From the NCBI GenBank assembly GCA_934047225.1, contig OW204010.1, forward strand, positions 2,508,794-2,572,793: 64,000 nt of DNA, written 5' to 3'. The position numbers and the translations under genes were made by a program. Each line of letters starts with the position of its first letter. The stretch's first letter is position 1. The notes below the pieces were generated by a model, which saw only the letters and a list, made by a program, of their open reading frames with translations, was not told the DNA's origin and searched no databases. Below, piece after piece: positions 34,237 through 45,719 of this stretch. This DNA comes from Ypsolopha sequella (taxonomy: Eukaryota > Arthropoda > Insecta > Lepidoptera > Ypsolophidae).

Positions 34237-34908
34237 TCATTTTTTCTTTAAATGTAAATACAATTGTACTTCTTCACCGCGTAAGTTTAGCAAATTATTG
34301 TTTATATCCAGTATTTTTATATTTATGCTACTAATATTTGTCTGATTAACAGGAAAATATATAACGTTTTTCGGTATTTCTATTATTCTATAACCCGGTG
34401 GAACATTAGGAGCAAACTCATGAATAATGTGACTGGATATGCCGTTTATATATGATCCGCTAACTATATCACATTCTATCCTCACCACAGTTGTTGATAG
34501 AATGTTGACTGAATGCTGTGACTCATGTTATTTATTTGCTTCAAGAATCTGTTCACCGAAACCTAATAAGTTTCCGAAACTGTTCTCTTTCTCAAAATGT
34601 ATATCTTTAGAACTAAACAAATAAGTTTTTAAAGTATTGTTGTTGCAGAATAGATTAAAAGTGATATCTTTATTTTTTTCTTTTAGGTAATCTTTTATGT
34701 CTTCCAATTCATATGCTCCTTCAGGTATTTCAAAAATATCTTCATCTCCATAGTAAAATTTATTATTCTTATGGTCAATGTTTGGAATTGAATTAAAAGT
34801 GGACAAGTATAGTAGAGCGCATTCATATTCACCGTCTAGTTGCAGTGGTGGGGAATAGTTTGTTGTCAAAAGTGACTCATTCCCAGTTATTGATAGTGTG
34901 AAAGACAT
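34237..34908 (-). pseudogene. Polinton penton-like minor capsid protein, nonsense-interrupted
   Basis: Starts MSFTLSITGNES at 34908. An in-frame TAA at 34528-34530 follows the GFGEQILEANK stretch, and the same frame continues (VVRIECDIVSGSYINGISSH, then IHEFAPNVPPGYRIIEIP) to LHLKKK at 34237. Pattern and position beside capsid and protease match the single-jelly-roll penton-like protein of Polintons. Whether the stop is read through is unknown. Confidence 0.72.
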
Positions 34909-34940
34909 AATGATAATGATCAAATAAAAGGGCAGCAATA

Positions 34941-35228
34941 TTAATTTATATATTTATTCCAAAAATCTTGTAGGTATTCCAGACACAAATGACCACAGTT
35001 TACAGTATTAAACGACTGATATTTAGTATAATTGTAAAACAGTTCAGGATTATTAAGATATTTCAAAACTTCAGTTGGTGGTTTCAAGTTTCCGAAACTG
35101 TCAAAATATTCACAGTATTCCATCAGTTTTAAATAGGCTACCCAATGAGTTCCTTCGTTAATGGAATCATCTAAATTTACTATACCACATTCTATACTCC
35201 TAGGTTTGCTCGGTAGAGTATCTTTCAT
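34941..35228 (-). CDS. Adenain-type cysteine protease (Polinton PRO)
   Basis: 95 residues from the first ATG. The catalytic pattern of adenovirus-like maturation proteases is present: His 28 in GTHWVAY, Asp 43 in YFDSFGN, Gln 71 and Cys 78 in NCGHLCLEYL. Such enzymes cleave capsid precursors in Polinton-like virions. The frame stays open upstream to about 35330 and carries LTNLDILKYA and PYFRGVYM, which look like part of the protein. It overlaps the end of the PLA2 gene and lacks an ATG there, so the true start is lost or non-standard. Confidence 0.85.
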   Translation of the reverse strand: MKDTLPSKPRSIECGIVNLDDSINEGTHWVAYLKLMEYCEYFDSFGNLKPPTEVLKYLNNPELFYNYTKYQSFNTVNCGHLCLEYLQDFWNKYIN

Positions 35229-35311
35229 ATAAACTCCTCGGAAATATGGTATTTCTGTTGCGTATTTTAGTATATCCAGATTTGTTAGAGCACGCTTAGG
35301 TAGCCTTCTGA

Positions 35312-36040
35312 CTAGTTTTTTGAAGAATTTATAAATAAGCCACTTCCTTTTTTGTAAGGCTTAATGTATAGACCTTTGCCCAAAGCAACTGATTCCATTT
35401 TATTATTATGACGTTTAGATTCTTGTAAATTCTGTTGTGCTATTTTATATTCATTTAAAGTTTTAGCTATTCCTGCTGCACCTCCAGCTAAACTTCCTAA
35501 AGCTGATAGTCTTGCGAAAATTGGTAGTAGAGGTAGAATCCCTCCAATTTTAGGAAGGGGAATGATTCGTGGTATCGTTATGTTTTTATTATTAACTAGT
35601 AGTTTCTTGGCAGCTAAGTAAGCAGATTTGATGGCACTCTTCTTGTTAACGAGATTTTGCTTCTTCAGATGACTTTTTATTTTTGATACTACTGAATTGA
35701 AATTTTTAATCCCGGCACCGGATTTCAATTTAGAATTCATAACTTTACTGACTAGCCATGATGCAAGTTTTTCTCCTCTTCGTGCATCTTTCGCTTGAAG
35801 TCTTCTTTTCGCCATTTTTAATAATTGGCAATCAGCTTTATGTCTATTTTCTAAATCGTTAAATTTTGTATAGGCAATATCGTGATGCATACAGGCGTTG
35901 TCTAATTGGTTCATACCCTTATCTCCTCTAGATAATCTTTTTTCTAGCTTTGTTCCAGGCCCACAATAATTGTAGCCTGGAAGATGTAACTCAAACGGCA
36001 AGTTGTTTATCACACTATTAAGTAGTCCTCCACCTTTCAT
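35312..36040 (-). CDS. Phospholipase A2-domain minor capsid-like protein
   Basis: 242 residues. A parvovirus VP1-type PLA2 domain lies at about 15-75: calcium loop YCGPGT at 25-30, and the catalytic helix with Asp 47, Cys 50 and HHD at 52-54 (NACMHHDIAY). A basic middle follows. Residues about 160-200 form a Gly/Ala/Leu hydrophobic stretch (ILPLLPIFARLSALGSLAGG), and the end is Gly/Lys-rich (GKGLYIKPYKKGSGLFI). In parvoviruses this domain breaches the endosomal membrane on entry; a similar role here is inference. The frame is intact and starts 26 bp after the integrase stop. Confidence 0.82.
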   Translation of the reverse strand: MKGGGLLNSVINNLPFELHLPGYNYCGPGTKLEKRLSRGDKGMNQLDNACMHHDIAYTKFNDLENRHKADCQLLKMAKRRLQAKDARRGEKLASWLVSKVMNSKLKSGAGIKNFNSVVSKIKSHLKKQNLVNKKSAIKSAYLAAKKLLVNNKNITIPRIIPLPKIGGILPLLPIFARLSALGSLAGGAAGIAKTLNEYKIAQQNLQESKRHNNKMESVALGKGLYIKPYKKGSGLFINSSKN

Positions 36041-36066
36041 AACTAGTATTAAACTAAGAACATATT

Positions 36067-36727
36067 TTAGACTATATCCTTTTTATTGATCCAACTATTT
36101 TCGTTCTTGTCCAGGCCTAACCATTTAACAAATAACTTGTTTCCTTTTTTCTTAATGATTTCTTCTATTAGGTACACATTATGATATTTGGTTTTTTGAA
36201 GTTCTTGATCGTAAAAACTACCTAAAATTGGTTGGTGACGAAGATCTTCGATGATATATGTTACAGGAATAGTATTATTTACCTTTTTGATAGTAAATAT
36301 TTCTGTTGACCAGTTGGGAGTGTAACCTTTTTGAAAACAATTTTTATACTTGCTTATTCGAACGTAATCGCCAATACTTTATTTAGATTTCTTAACGACT
36401 TTATTTTTTTTTTGAAATTTAAGAATATTTATCATCACTTTATTCTCATTAAATGTATTTACGTTTGCAGGGTTTTGTTGCGTTACACGATGTTTAGTAT
36501 TATTGTAACAGTTAACAACATTCTCCAATTGCTTTCCAACCCACTTGTAACTACCTTGAAGACTAAAAGACTTAAACAAATGTGTTTTTAATGTTCTGAT
36601 TAATCTCTCAACTATAGAAGCTTTTTTAACAGTATATGTGGAATAGTGGTTGATTTTATAAGATTTCATCAGTTTTTTGAAAATATTGTTATAGAATTCA
36701 GTGCCCATATCTGTTTGTAAATTATTA
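36067..36727 (-). pseudogene. Polinton integrase, C-terminal piece
   Basis: It reads from the left target duplication (36727) through DMGTEFYN, the second catalytic Asp region, and KASIVERLIRTLKTHLFK, with the catalytic Glu. An in-frame TAA at 36379-36381 follows, and then the same frame continues with GDYVRISKY. It ends in a chromodomain-like KLFVKWLGLDKNENSWINK stop at 36067-36069. The upstream part lies at 45720-45839 and 49062-49219, so this gene is split by two retrotransposons and a nonsense codon. Confidence 0.85.
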
Positions 36728-37410
36728 TGTTCAGAATAAAATGTATATTTCGGAACGTATCCATCAATGGTCTATATATTTTGTCTATGGACTTGGAGCT
36801 GTCAAAAGACGAGGACGTCGACATTTTTTGGTATAGATCGCGGTCGATTTTTAATTAAGGGATATTAACGGCAAATCGATGTGGACATCGTAAAGAACAT
36901 TAGTGGATCAAGGGCTGACGATAGTTTGGCGTGAAGACCATTTTTGAGTGTATTTCCTGTGTGCGTGAAATAACCTATATCCACGCGGTGTGCGACAAGT
37001 GGACTTGTCAATTACCTACCATTTCTTCTGGGTTGGATGCATCCCGGGGTAGGAGGGTTGTGTTTAGATTCATCGTGGAAGGTGATCAACGTGTCACGGC
37101 ACCGACACGCCTTGGAGTCCACGTGGAGGGTCTTCGTGCGATGATCAGTGGATGACGTCATCATACAATTGTCTGGTAGGACATTTAGTACTATATTTTG
37201 TAGAATATAAGATACTTGTAGACTATAAATCTGGGACAGCTTATGGGCCCCTGTTCCAGCTGCAGGTATCGCCCTTTAGCATACAATTAGTGGTGTCTGA
37301 GCGTGGTTATGGAATCCTCGCATCAGTGACGCCGATGCCCGTCACTAGTCAGTAATACCACTTTTTATAAGCTACAATTTCTGGTAGCAACGAGCGTCTT
37401 TTATCAAACA
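36728..37410 (+). repeat. 5' LTR of the BEL/Pao element at 36728
   Basis: 683 bp, seemingly identical to 45037-45719. AATAAA occurs just inside the start. At 37313-37349 it shares about 37 bp (about four mismatches) with 26701-26737 in the Polinton left end. Confidence 0.93.
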
Positions 37411-38048
37411 ATCTCTGGTAGCCAGAGTGTGGTTAATCCACCTAATAAACCTTTGGATTATATACATATAAACAGCGGAACTGGGCGGCCCGAGTGTCAT
37501 TGAACTGTTAACATAGCTAGGCTTTTACATGGTTGTATTATTGATATGTTATTGATGTAGCAATTACAAATTGGATTTGTTTAGTGCTTTGAGTAGATAA
37601 TTGATTCGAAGGGTTCGGTAATATCAATATAAATTGTTAATTTAGTACATATAAGCTGTTCTTGTACTTCAATAACATTATATCATATAACGGTTTATAT
37701 TATAGATTGGAAATCAACTTGTTAGCTAATATACGGTTATCTTGGCTTGAATTTATGTACTTACAAGTATGTATACAGTTGCATAGTGGAATGTGCATTC
37801 GGGTTTGTGTGTATTGTATACACCAAATATAATTTAAATTTGGTAATGTTGTAATAGGTAGGTAACCTATTTGTTTGTTTGTATTACCGGGACGGTACAC
37901 TACATAGTATTGTAATTGGGAAGTACATTTGCTAATTAAATTATATTTATAGGTAGGGTATCTATTGAGCAGTGCTTCTGTATTTGTGCCTTGTCAGGGT
38001 GTTTGCTAAATAGTTTTATTTATACATTTCCCGGTTTGTTGCGGCGAG
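37411..38048 (+). other. Leader of the BEL/Pao element
   Basis: Follows the 5' LTR. TGGTAGCCAGAG, 5 bp in, is the likely primer site; I could not match it to a tRNA with certainty. The remainder is AT-rich and non-coding up to the gag ATG. Confidence 0.5.
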
Positions 38049-39876
38049 ATGTCCAAGTCTCTCAAGGCTGCGTTGGCGAAAGAGCTCCGCTGGTTTACGA
38101 CCGTCCAGGGATTGCTTTCTCGTTCGGATCGCGACAATGCAATCCTGGAGAGAGCCGAGCGGATGCATCAGCGGCTGGCTGATGCAGAGGCGGCTGTGGC
38201 AGCACTGCAGGAAAGTGATGAACCTATGAAGAGGTATGTTACGGATTTGGCTCAGATAAAAGGGATTTATGATGCTTTAACGGAGGCGGCCTCCATGATC
38301 AGGAAACGGCAATCGGGCAGCCCGGTTGTTAGCACACCTAGACCAATAGATGGCGCCACTGGTAAGACGCTGGTTATAACGTCGAATAATGTTACTGAAT
38401 TAAAGAGGCAAAATTCAGGAGGTCCTGTAGTTGTCACGCCTCAACCGGTAGATGGCGTGTCTAGTAGTTTGGCTAATTTAAAACTGAATAAATTCAATGG
38501 GAAAATGGAAGAATGGGTTTCATATAGGAATATGTTTACGTCATTAATAAATTCTAGGGTAGATTTATCAAAGGGGCAAAAGATGGCATATTTGATGTCA
38601 ACATTGAAGGGCGAAGCAAGGTCGCTCATCCAGCACCTCAGGGTAGAGGATGATCATTATGATATAGCGTGGGGCTTATTAAATGATAGGTATCAAAACA
38701 TGCGCTTACTGGCGGATGCGCATGCGTCTCAATTGTTGACGTTACCTAGGGTAACTGACCGGGCCCAACTAAGGTTGCAGTTGCTGACCCCGGTCACTGT
38801 GGCGTGTAATGCCCTTAGAACATTAGGTTTACCGGTGGACGAGTGGTCGTTTTTACTCGTTCACATTATTTTAGGTAGGTTGCCTAATGACGTGAGGTCA
38901 CGTTTTGAGCGGGTGTCCGCAGAAAAAGATGGCAGCACTGTGCCTAAATTTACGGACTTAATGAGGTTTCTTGAATATGAAGCTAGGGTAGCAGAAACAT
39001 CACAAGCGGACTTGGCGCCATCCGGGGCGCAATCATTTTCGTCTGCTGGCTCATCGGAATGTGGGGAGCCCAGACAACCACAGCAGTCGCGGGGACGCGA
39101 TATGACGCATTTAGCGGCGGTCACCGTGGTCCAGAGGTCATCGACCTGTTTACAGTGTGGCCATACGGGGCATGACCTGCTGAGATGTCAGCAGTGGCGA
39201 AACCTGCACGTCACCGAGCGGCGACGCATAGTGAAGCGTAAGGGCCTGTGTTTCGGTTGCTTGGGCAATCATTTTGAACGTAATTGTCCCGAGCCACGAC
39301 GTTGCAGTGTTTGTGAGGGGCCTCACCATTTATTGTTGTGTGCCAACAGATCTGAAGCGGCTTCACCGGTTCCGCAGCGACGGAGCCCTACGGGCGGGGG
39401 TGCTTCAGGGAGAACTCCCCCCCCCTTGGACAACGGGGGTGCGTCAGGGAGAACTTTTTCCACCTCGGTCCAGGGAAGGCTTGCTGTCGGGCAGAGCTCC
39501 CCTCCGTCGGAACGGAGGACTGCGGCGCGAGGTGCGCCCCCTCACCGGGAGGTGAGTTATGTAACTGCGCGTGGACCCGTAGGGGGCTTGCCTACGGGCT
39601 ATCACACATATGGCCATGTAGTGAATTGGGCCCCTACGGGCGGGGGCCAATTGGAGTTGGCAAGGGCTAGGCCCCCCCTCCCCGCGCCGGTTTTGGTGCC
39701 AGCTGGCATGGAGCACCGTGCTCAGACGGAGTCACGGGGTTACTCACCGCCGTACCGCGAGTACCCGCGGTTAGAGTACCACCCGCCGTACTCAGGGAGA
39801 GTTGGAGGCTACGCTCCCCCCATGGTGGGGATGTGCACGCGCCAGCCGTATTATTACCAGTGGACTGGTCCTGCGC
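38049..39876 (+). CDS. BEL/Pao Gag, interrupted at its C-terminal side by a LINE
   Basis: About 609 residues before the LINE junction. A helical N-terminus (MSKSLKAALAKELRWF) is followed by a DUF1759-type core (LNKFNGKMEEWVSYRNMFTS, LKGEARSLIQHL). Cys/His clusters CLQCGHTGHDLLRC, CFGCLGNHFERNC and CSVCEGPHHLLLC lie near residues 375-437. A Pro/Gly/Arg-rich region ends at about 39876, where the LINE tail begins (the reading frame then runs into LINE sequence). It packages the element's RNA. No stop or frameshift seen before the insertion. Confidence 0.88.
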
Positions 39877-40533
39877 TCAAAATTCAAAATTCAAAATTCA
39901 AAAAGTTTATTTTGCAAAGTAGGTATATATAATACACGTTTCACATGTCAAATTTTAATCTTATAAAAATATATGTAATAAAATAATAAATGTACATGAA
40001 CTACTTAGATTAAATGTTTATTTAATTTATGTAGCAATATATATACAATTAAAATTATAGGTAAAATATTATTATACAAGGTGAAATCCAATCAATCGCC
40101 CGAACCCATACCGGAGACCCGGCCAGGGACCAGGAACAAGGTTCCATGATCACCAACCGAGCCCCCAGCACGAATCCAGGCGGCCGACCAAATCCCATCC
40201 TATATACTACATAGTAATAGGTTACGTATATAAATACATGCCTACCTCCGCCCATTCGATTAGTCTTGCTAAGAAGAACGGGCAAGAAACTTGGCAAGAT
40301 CATGTCTTTTTTTAACATAAACTTAAACTATACATTGAATTACTTATATCTACTTTAACCAAGGGATAAGAAAATACAAGACAGCAGGAATTCAGGTTAA
40401 TGAAAAAAGAAAAACATATATATCTTTGCCTACCTGTCTCATATAGTCTATTTCCTTTTACAGTCTGTAATTAATTAATGTTAACTCTTAAGAGGAATCA
40501 AAAGTTAGGAAATTATATTAATTAATTAAATTA

Positions 40534-43032
40534 TTACCTACTATCATCAAAATCAGTATCACTATAACACCATGCTTCACCATCATCCAAATATTCATTT
40601 ATTTTATAATATGCCTTTTTCAGTAGGCCCTGCTTAATATACTGTTTAAACTTATTCTCTGACAAAGTAAGGACCTCTTTTGGAAGTTTATTGTAAAATC
40701 TTATACCATGTCCTACGAAAGAGGTACTCACTTTGGCGAGTCTGATTTTTGGAAAAGCCAGTTTATACTTATTTCTGGTTTCCTTACAATGTTGCTCACC
40801 AAGCCTCGGGAGAGACTCAACATTTTTTCTAACATATCTAAGGACCTGGTAAATATATTCACAAGGAACAGTTAGTATATTAATTTCTTTGAACTTTTCT
40901 CTTAATGAATCCCGGTGCTTCATATCATAAATAGCCCGAATTGCTCTCTTCTGCAAAACAAAGACTGCGTCTGTATCCGCGGCTCTACCCCATAACAGCA
41001 TGCCGTATGACATAATGCTGTGAAAGTAACTAAAATAGACTAGTCTAGCAGTATCTACATCAGTAATTTGCCTTATGCGTCTAACAGCGTATGCGGCCGA
41101 ACTAAGTCTACCACATAGGGCTTCTATGTGGGGACCCCACTGAAGACGAGAGTCTACCGTAATGCCCAAAAACTTAGTTTCGTTAACTAACTCCAGCTTG
41201 GACCCCTGCAAAAGCAAATTACAATCCACTTGAATAACATTTGGTAACGTGAATTTTATACATTTTGTCTTTTTTGCGTTTAAAACTAAATTATTTACAG
41301 TAAACCAATCAAGCACCAGTGATAAAGTTGTATTCGCGTCGTCAAGGATATCTTTACGTCTATTAACTTTAAAAATAAGTGACGTGTCGTCTGCGAATAG
41401 TACTATCTTAGTTAAGTCTTTAATTAAATAGGGAAGGTCATTTATGTAAATTAAAAACAGCAAGGGTCCCAATATGGAACCCTGCGGGACACCCATTTTA
41501 ACTAATGCTCCACATGATTTTACCCCATTAATGTCTACCTTTTGAATACGATCACTAAGATACGACTTCATTAGCGCCAAAGATTTGCCCCTCACTCCGT
41601 AGTGATCTAATTTACATAAGAGTGTTTCATGATTAACACAGTCGAAGGCTTTCGAGAGGTCACAAAATACACCAAATGCATCCTGCTTTTCTTCCCAAGC
41701 ATCAAAAATGTGCTTAACTAAAGCAACTCCTGCATCTGTGGTTGACCTCCCTCTAGTGAATTCATATTGTTCACAGTGAAGCAACTTATTTAAATTAAAA
41801 TGAAATAACAATTGATTAAAAACTATTTTTTCAAAAACCTTACTCAAAACCGGTAAAACTGACACAGGTCTATAGTTTGATGGGTCAGCGTTGTCGCCTG
41901 ATTTAAAAAGAGGGATCAATTTACTAAACTTCATTAAGTCAGGAAAGATACCATCATCTACACATTTATTAAAAATTAATGCCAAATAAGGAGCTATTAA
42001 ATCAATAACAGAACTTATAACTTTCACAGATAGGCCCCATAAGTCCTCGGTTTTTTTCAAGTTAAGCGATTTAAATGCTTTAATTACAGTTAATGAATTA
42101 ATATGTTTAAAAGCAAATACAGAAAGACACTGAGGTACATTGTCTATTAAAAGATCCTGCGCAAGCCCAGGGCTTGAATTTAAATCTTTAGTTGTTAAGG
42201 ACGGAATTTCAGTAAAGAATTGTTCAAAGGCATTCGCAACCTCTTTATCTCCCGTAACGACTTCATTGTTAATACTTAACTTAAGCTCGTTATCACGTTT
42301 CTTACTTTTCCCAGTTTCAGTATTTATGATGTTCCATACTGTTTTTACTTTGTTATCGGACCTTTTAAGTTTTTTATTTAAGTAGATACTTTTTGCTTTT
42401 AAACACACCAATTTAAAGATGCGTGAGTAATTTTTCATGAATTCAGTAAATTTAACATTATTATTGTAGGACTTTATGTCGTATAATTCGTATAAATGAT
42501 TTCTGCTTTTGTAAATACCTGGAGTCGCCCAGTCACTGAAGGTGATTTTACTTTTGTTAGAAAGTTTTTGCATCTTAAACGTATTTTCGAACTCTTTGGA
42601 GACTATGTTGAAAAGGTCTGTAAAGAGAGCGTTTGGATCGTCTTGGAGAAGCTTAAAATGTGCTAATTTAACTTCTAGGCTTGCTTTGAAACAATCTACT
42701 TTGTGAGTTGTAATAGGCCTGCAAAAAGCTTTTTTGGGCAATTGATTTACGCTTTGTTTAATGGTTATAGTTTGGCCACTGTGATCGGACTGCAAGCGGT
42801 TGATTACTTTATTGTCTGAATATTCGCAATCACAGAATATATTGTCGAGGCATGACGCAGTATCCCGAGTAATTCGAGTAGGTTCTAAGAACACATTAGA
42901 CAAATTAAATGATTTGAATAAATTTATTAATTTTGAGCGCATAATCGATTTTTCTAGTAAATCTACGTTAAAATCTCCACATATAATAACTTTTTTCTTG
43001 GCATCAAATAATAATTTTAAAACCTCTTCCAT
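40534..43032 (-). CDS. LINE ORF2: endonuclease end and reverse transcriptase
   Basis: 832-residue frame. The endonuclease second half opens it (VIICGDFNVDLL near residue 16, SDHSGQT near 83). RT follows with NYRPVSVLPVLSK, FCDLSKAFDCVNHETLL, GVPQGSILGPLLFLIYINDL and catalytic FADD near 544. The C-terminal region is long and ends in acidic EYLDDGEAW. The first half of the endonuclease is in another frame at 43418-43017, so one frameshift near 43025 breaks an otherwise complete ORF2. Confidence 0.9.
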   Translation of the reverse strand: MEEVLKLLFDAKKKVIICGDFNVDLLEKSIMRSKLINLFKSFNLSNVFLEPTRITRDTASCLDNIFCDCEYSDNKVINRLQSDHSGQTITIKQSVNQLPKKAFCRPITTHKVDCFKASLEVKLAHFKLLQDDPNALFTDLFNIVSKEFENTFKMQKLSNKSKITFSDWATPGIYKSRNHLYELYDIKSYNNNVKFTEFMKNYSRIFKLVCLKAKSIYLNKKLKRSDNKVKTVWNIINTETGKSKKRDNELKLSINNEVVTGDKEVANAFEQFFTEIPSLTTKDLNSSPGLAQDLLIDNVPQCLSVFAFKHINSLTVIKAFKSLNLKKTEDLWGLSVKVISSVIDLIAPYLALIFNKCVDDGIFPDLMKFSKLIPLFKSGDNADPSNYRPVSVLPVLSKVFEKIVFNQLLFHFNLNKLLHCEQYEFTRGRSTTDAGVALVKHIFDAWEEKQDAFGVFCDLSKAFDCVNHETLLCKLDHYGVRGKSLALMKSYLSDRIQKVDINGVKSCGALVKMGVPQGSILGPLLFLIYINDLPYLIKDLTKIVLFADDTSLIFKVNRRKDILDDANTTLSLVLDWFTVNNLVLNAKKTKCIKFTLPNVIQVDCNLLLQGSKLELVNETKFLGITVDSRLQWGPHIEALCGRLSSAAYAVRRIRQITDVDTARLVYFSYFHSIMSYGMLLWGRAADTDAVFVLQKRAIRAIYDMKHRDSLREKFKEINILTVPCEYIYQVLRYVRKNVESLPRLGEQHCKETRNKYKLAFPKIRLAKVSTSFVGHGIRFYNKLPKEVLTLSENKFKQYIKQGLLKKAYYKINEYLDDGEAWCYSDTDFDDSR

Positions 43033-43418
43033 GCTTTTTCAAAAATGTTGTAATCTTGTCCCGAGGGTCGGTAAACACAGAGGATAATATATGTACTCAT
43101 TTCTATGCAAGCTAATTCAATTTGATGTTCTACAGAAAGTTTTACAATGTCTTTTCTTTCCTTTGCTTTTATATTATTTTTTACAAGAATCATGGATCCA
43201 CCTTTTTGTATTTTTAATCTATTGTAGCAGCTAAGAACACTAAAATTATTCACATTAAACTGCATATTATGTTCATGTAGATGGTGTTCGGTTACACACA
43301 AAATATCTGTTTTTGATTCCTCTAAGAACAATTCGATTGAAAGTATTTTGCCGAGAAAGCCGCCTTGTATATTTTGATGTACCAACTTTAATACAGGCAG
43401 CCCTCCCGTTGTCTTCAA
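43017..43418 (-). pseudogene. LINE endonuclease N-terminal half, frameshifted
   Basis: Frame with LVHQNIQGGFLGKI, DILCVTEHHLHEHN and CVYRPSGQDYN, the first half of an APE-type endonuclease (Asn and Glu active-site regions). It ends 15 bp into the neighbouring RT frame, from which it is offset. Confidence 0.85.
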
Positions 43419-43490
43419 TTCTAAAAAGAATTTTTTACAATTTTGTTAGTACTTGTACTAACCGTGTCAATAGGGACAAAATTATGGTGG

Positions 43491-45036
43491 GGTAGCCTGT
43501 AACTAGCTTGTTCAAGCTATGAGTACGGAACTGCGGACGGTTCTGTTGCCTACCGCGATGGCTCGCGTCTAGGGCCCCAGGGGGGATTGAGTTAGGGTAA
43601 GGGCCCTCTTCGACTTGGAAAGTCAAGTGGCGCACCGATTAGTTTTGAACCTGGAGGTTTCGTCGGTGTCGCTCCTAGGTATTGGTGGACTGGAGTTGAA
43701 TCAGCGGCTGCAGCCATGGTTATAGACAATATTGTCGGCTGGCAGCCTTCTTTGGACCTTCCTCCGTCCATAATCTCATGCACGTCAGGTCTGCATCTGG
43801 CAGACCCACGTTTTGTCATCCGGCCCCAGTCGATGTTTTCCTGGGCGCGGATTTGTTAGGATGGATCCTATTTGGTTTTTTGGTGGAGGTATCCACAATT
43901 TTGGATATTCGATATTTGATTCGATACTTGGATTTTTATGTTCGAATTTAGGAAATGGCTTTCAAATGAACATAGACTGTTTGCAGATTTGGAGGATCCC
44001 AATATGATGGTGGTATTATGTTGAAATACCAACCAGTCAATGATATTCAAATATTTTGTCCCCAGCCGTGAGTGCAGAGGAGCGTTGGAGCGCAATGGTA
44101 CACTGAGTTCGTGTACTTCAGGCGGACCTCATCAAGTTTAGACTTCGAGTTCTGCGCGAGGATCACGCCAGGCTGAAGTGAGCGGTTGCTCGTTTGAATC
44201 CTTTCACGGATTATGAAGGACTTCTGCGTTTTGGAGGCTGATTTCGGAGAGCTGACCTGCCATACGGAAGTCTTCATCCTTTGTTTCTACCCAAGGGCGG
44301 ACCTTTAGTAAATTTGTTGGTGTGGATCGACACATATGTAAGCGCAGGGGGGTTTTCAGCAATCGCAACGCTCGGGTTGTGAAAGCATACCTTGTGTATT
44401 TGTGTGCTTGGCCACCAAGGCCGTTCACTTGGCAGTGGTATCAGCTTTGACTACGGAGGCCTTCGTCGCCGCGTTGGATCGTTTCGTGTTGCGTAGGGGT
44501 TTACCTTCACTTATTCGTTCCGACAATGGCACAATCTACGGAGGTACTGCTAATGATATTGTTATTTTTTGTTTTGTAAATAACTATGCTAGTTTAAGTT
44601 AAATCTTCGCCCGGAAAGGGGTAACTTGGCGGTACAGTCCCCCAAATTGCCCTCACTGGGGAGGGAATTTTTTGTAGCTGCCGTCAAGTCGGCGAAGACC
44701 CACCTCCGCTGCGTTATTGGGGAAATTGTCATAATTTTTGAGGAGCTTGCCACTGTATATTGTAAAGTGGAAGCGGTCCTCAACTCTCGTCCTCTCTGTG
44801 GTCAGACAGGACTGAGCAACCTAAGGAAGGAAATTTAATTATTTTGAAGGATGTGAACTTGCTATCCTTGTTTTGGCGCCGGGGCCGTATATTAAAGTTG
44901 TTTTGGCGGAGACGGAACTCCACGCGTCGCAGAGGTGTTGGTCGAAGGTTCGATTTTGTGACGAGCCATGACAACTCTCTCCCGTCTCCCGGTTGTATGT
45001 GCTAGTGGTCTGATTGCTCAGCCCAGAGCGGGGGAC
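43491..45036 (+). pseudogene. BEL/Pao pol remnants (protease and integrase scraps)
   Basis: After the LINE the element resumes with a decayed pol. At 43780-43880 PVDVFLGADLLGWI marks the end of the protease. RT and RNase H are deleted; 43880-44400 has nothing recognisable. At 44402-44560 a plus frame reads CLATKAVHLAVVSALTTEAF and SLIRSDNGTIYGG (integrase core with second Asp). At 44641-44800 AVKSAKTHLRCVIGE and CKVEAVLNSRPLC follow (region after the catalytic Glu). Deletions between them remove the rest. Confidence 0.78.
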
Positions 45037-45719
45037 TGTTCAGAATAAAATGTATATTTCGGAACGTATCCATCAATGGTCTATATATTTTGTCTATGGA
45101 CTTGGAGCTGTCAAAAGACGAGGACGTCGACATTTTTTGGTATAGATCGCGGTCGATTTTTAATTAAGGGATATTAACGGCAAATCGATGTGGACATCGT
45201 AAAGAACATTAGTGGATCAAGGGCTGACGATAGTTTGGCGTGAAGACCATTTTTGAGTGTATTTCCTGTGTGCGTGAAATAACCTATATCCACGCGGTGT
45301 GCGACAAGTGGACTTGTCAATTACCTACCATTTCTTCTGGGTTGGATGCATCCCGGGGTAGGAGGGTTGTGTTTAGATTCATCGTGGAAGGTGATCAACG
45401 TGTCACGGCACCGACACGCCTTGGAGTCCACGTGGAGGGTCTTCGTGCGATGATCAGTGGATGACGTCATCATACAATTGTCTGGTAGGACATTTAGTAC
45501 TATATTTTGTAGAATATAAGATACTTGTAGACTATAAATCTGGGACAGCTTATGGGCCCCTGTTCCAGCTGCAGGTATCGCCCTTTAGCATACAATTAGT
45601 GGTGTCTGAGCGTGGTTATGGAATCCTCGCATCAGTGACGCCGATGCCCGTCACTAGTCAGTAATACCACTTTTTATAAGCTACAATTTCTGGTAGCAAC
45701 GAGCGTCTTTTATCAAACA
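45037..45719 (+). repeat. 3' LTR of the BEL/Pao element at 36728
   Basis: 683 bp, same as 36728-37410, followed by ATTA, the right target duplication, and the integrase middle piece. Confidence 0.93.

Larger units (their letters stand above)
39878..43490 (-). mobile_element. LINE inserted in the BEL/Pao element
   Basis: Minus-strand non-LTR element. Its 3' tail, on the plus strand, is repeated CAAAATT at 39878-39899. A 3' UTR reaches to about 40533, then ORF2 to about 43430. The exact 5' end is unclear (about 43430-43490) and I could not define a target duplication. The 13398-13700 fragment belongs to the same family. Confidence 0.85.
36728..45719 (+). mobile_element. BEL/Pao retrotransposon inserted in the Polinton integrase
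   Basis: 683-bp LTRs (36728-37410 and 45037-45719) start TGTTCAGAATAAAA and end TATCAAACA. They are flanked by a 4-bp duplication ATTA (36724-36727 and 45720-45723). Plus strand, opposite to the integrase it interrupts. Gag is long, but pol is reduced to protease and integrase scraps, and a LINE sits inside. A purine-rich AGAGCGGGGGAC precedes the 3' LTR as a likely polypurine tract. Confidence 0.93.
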
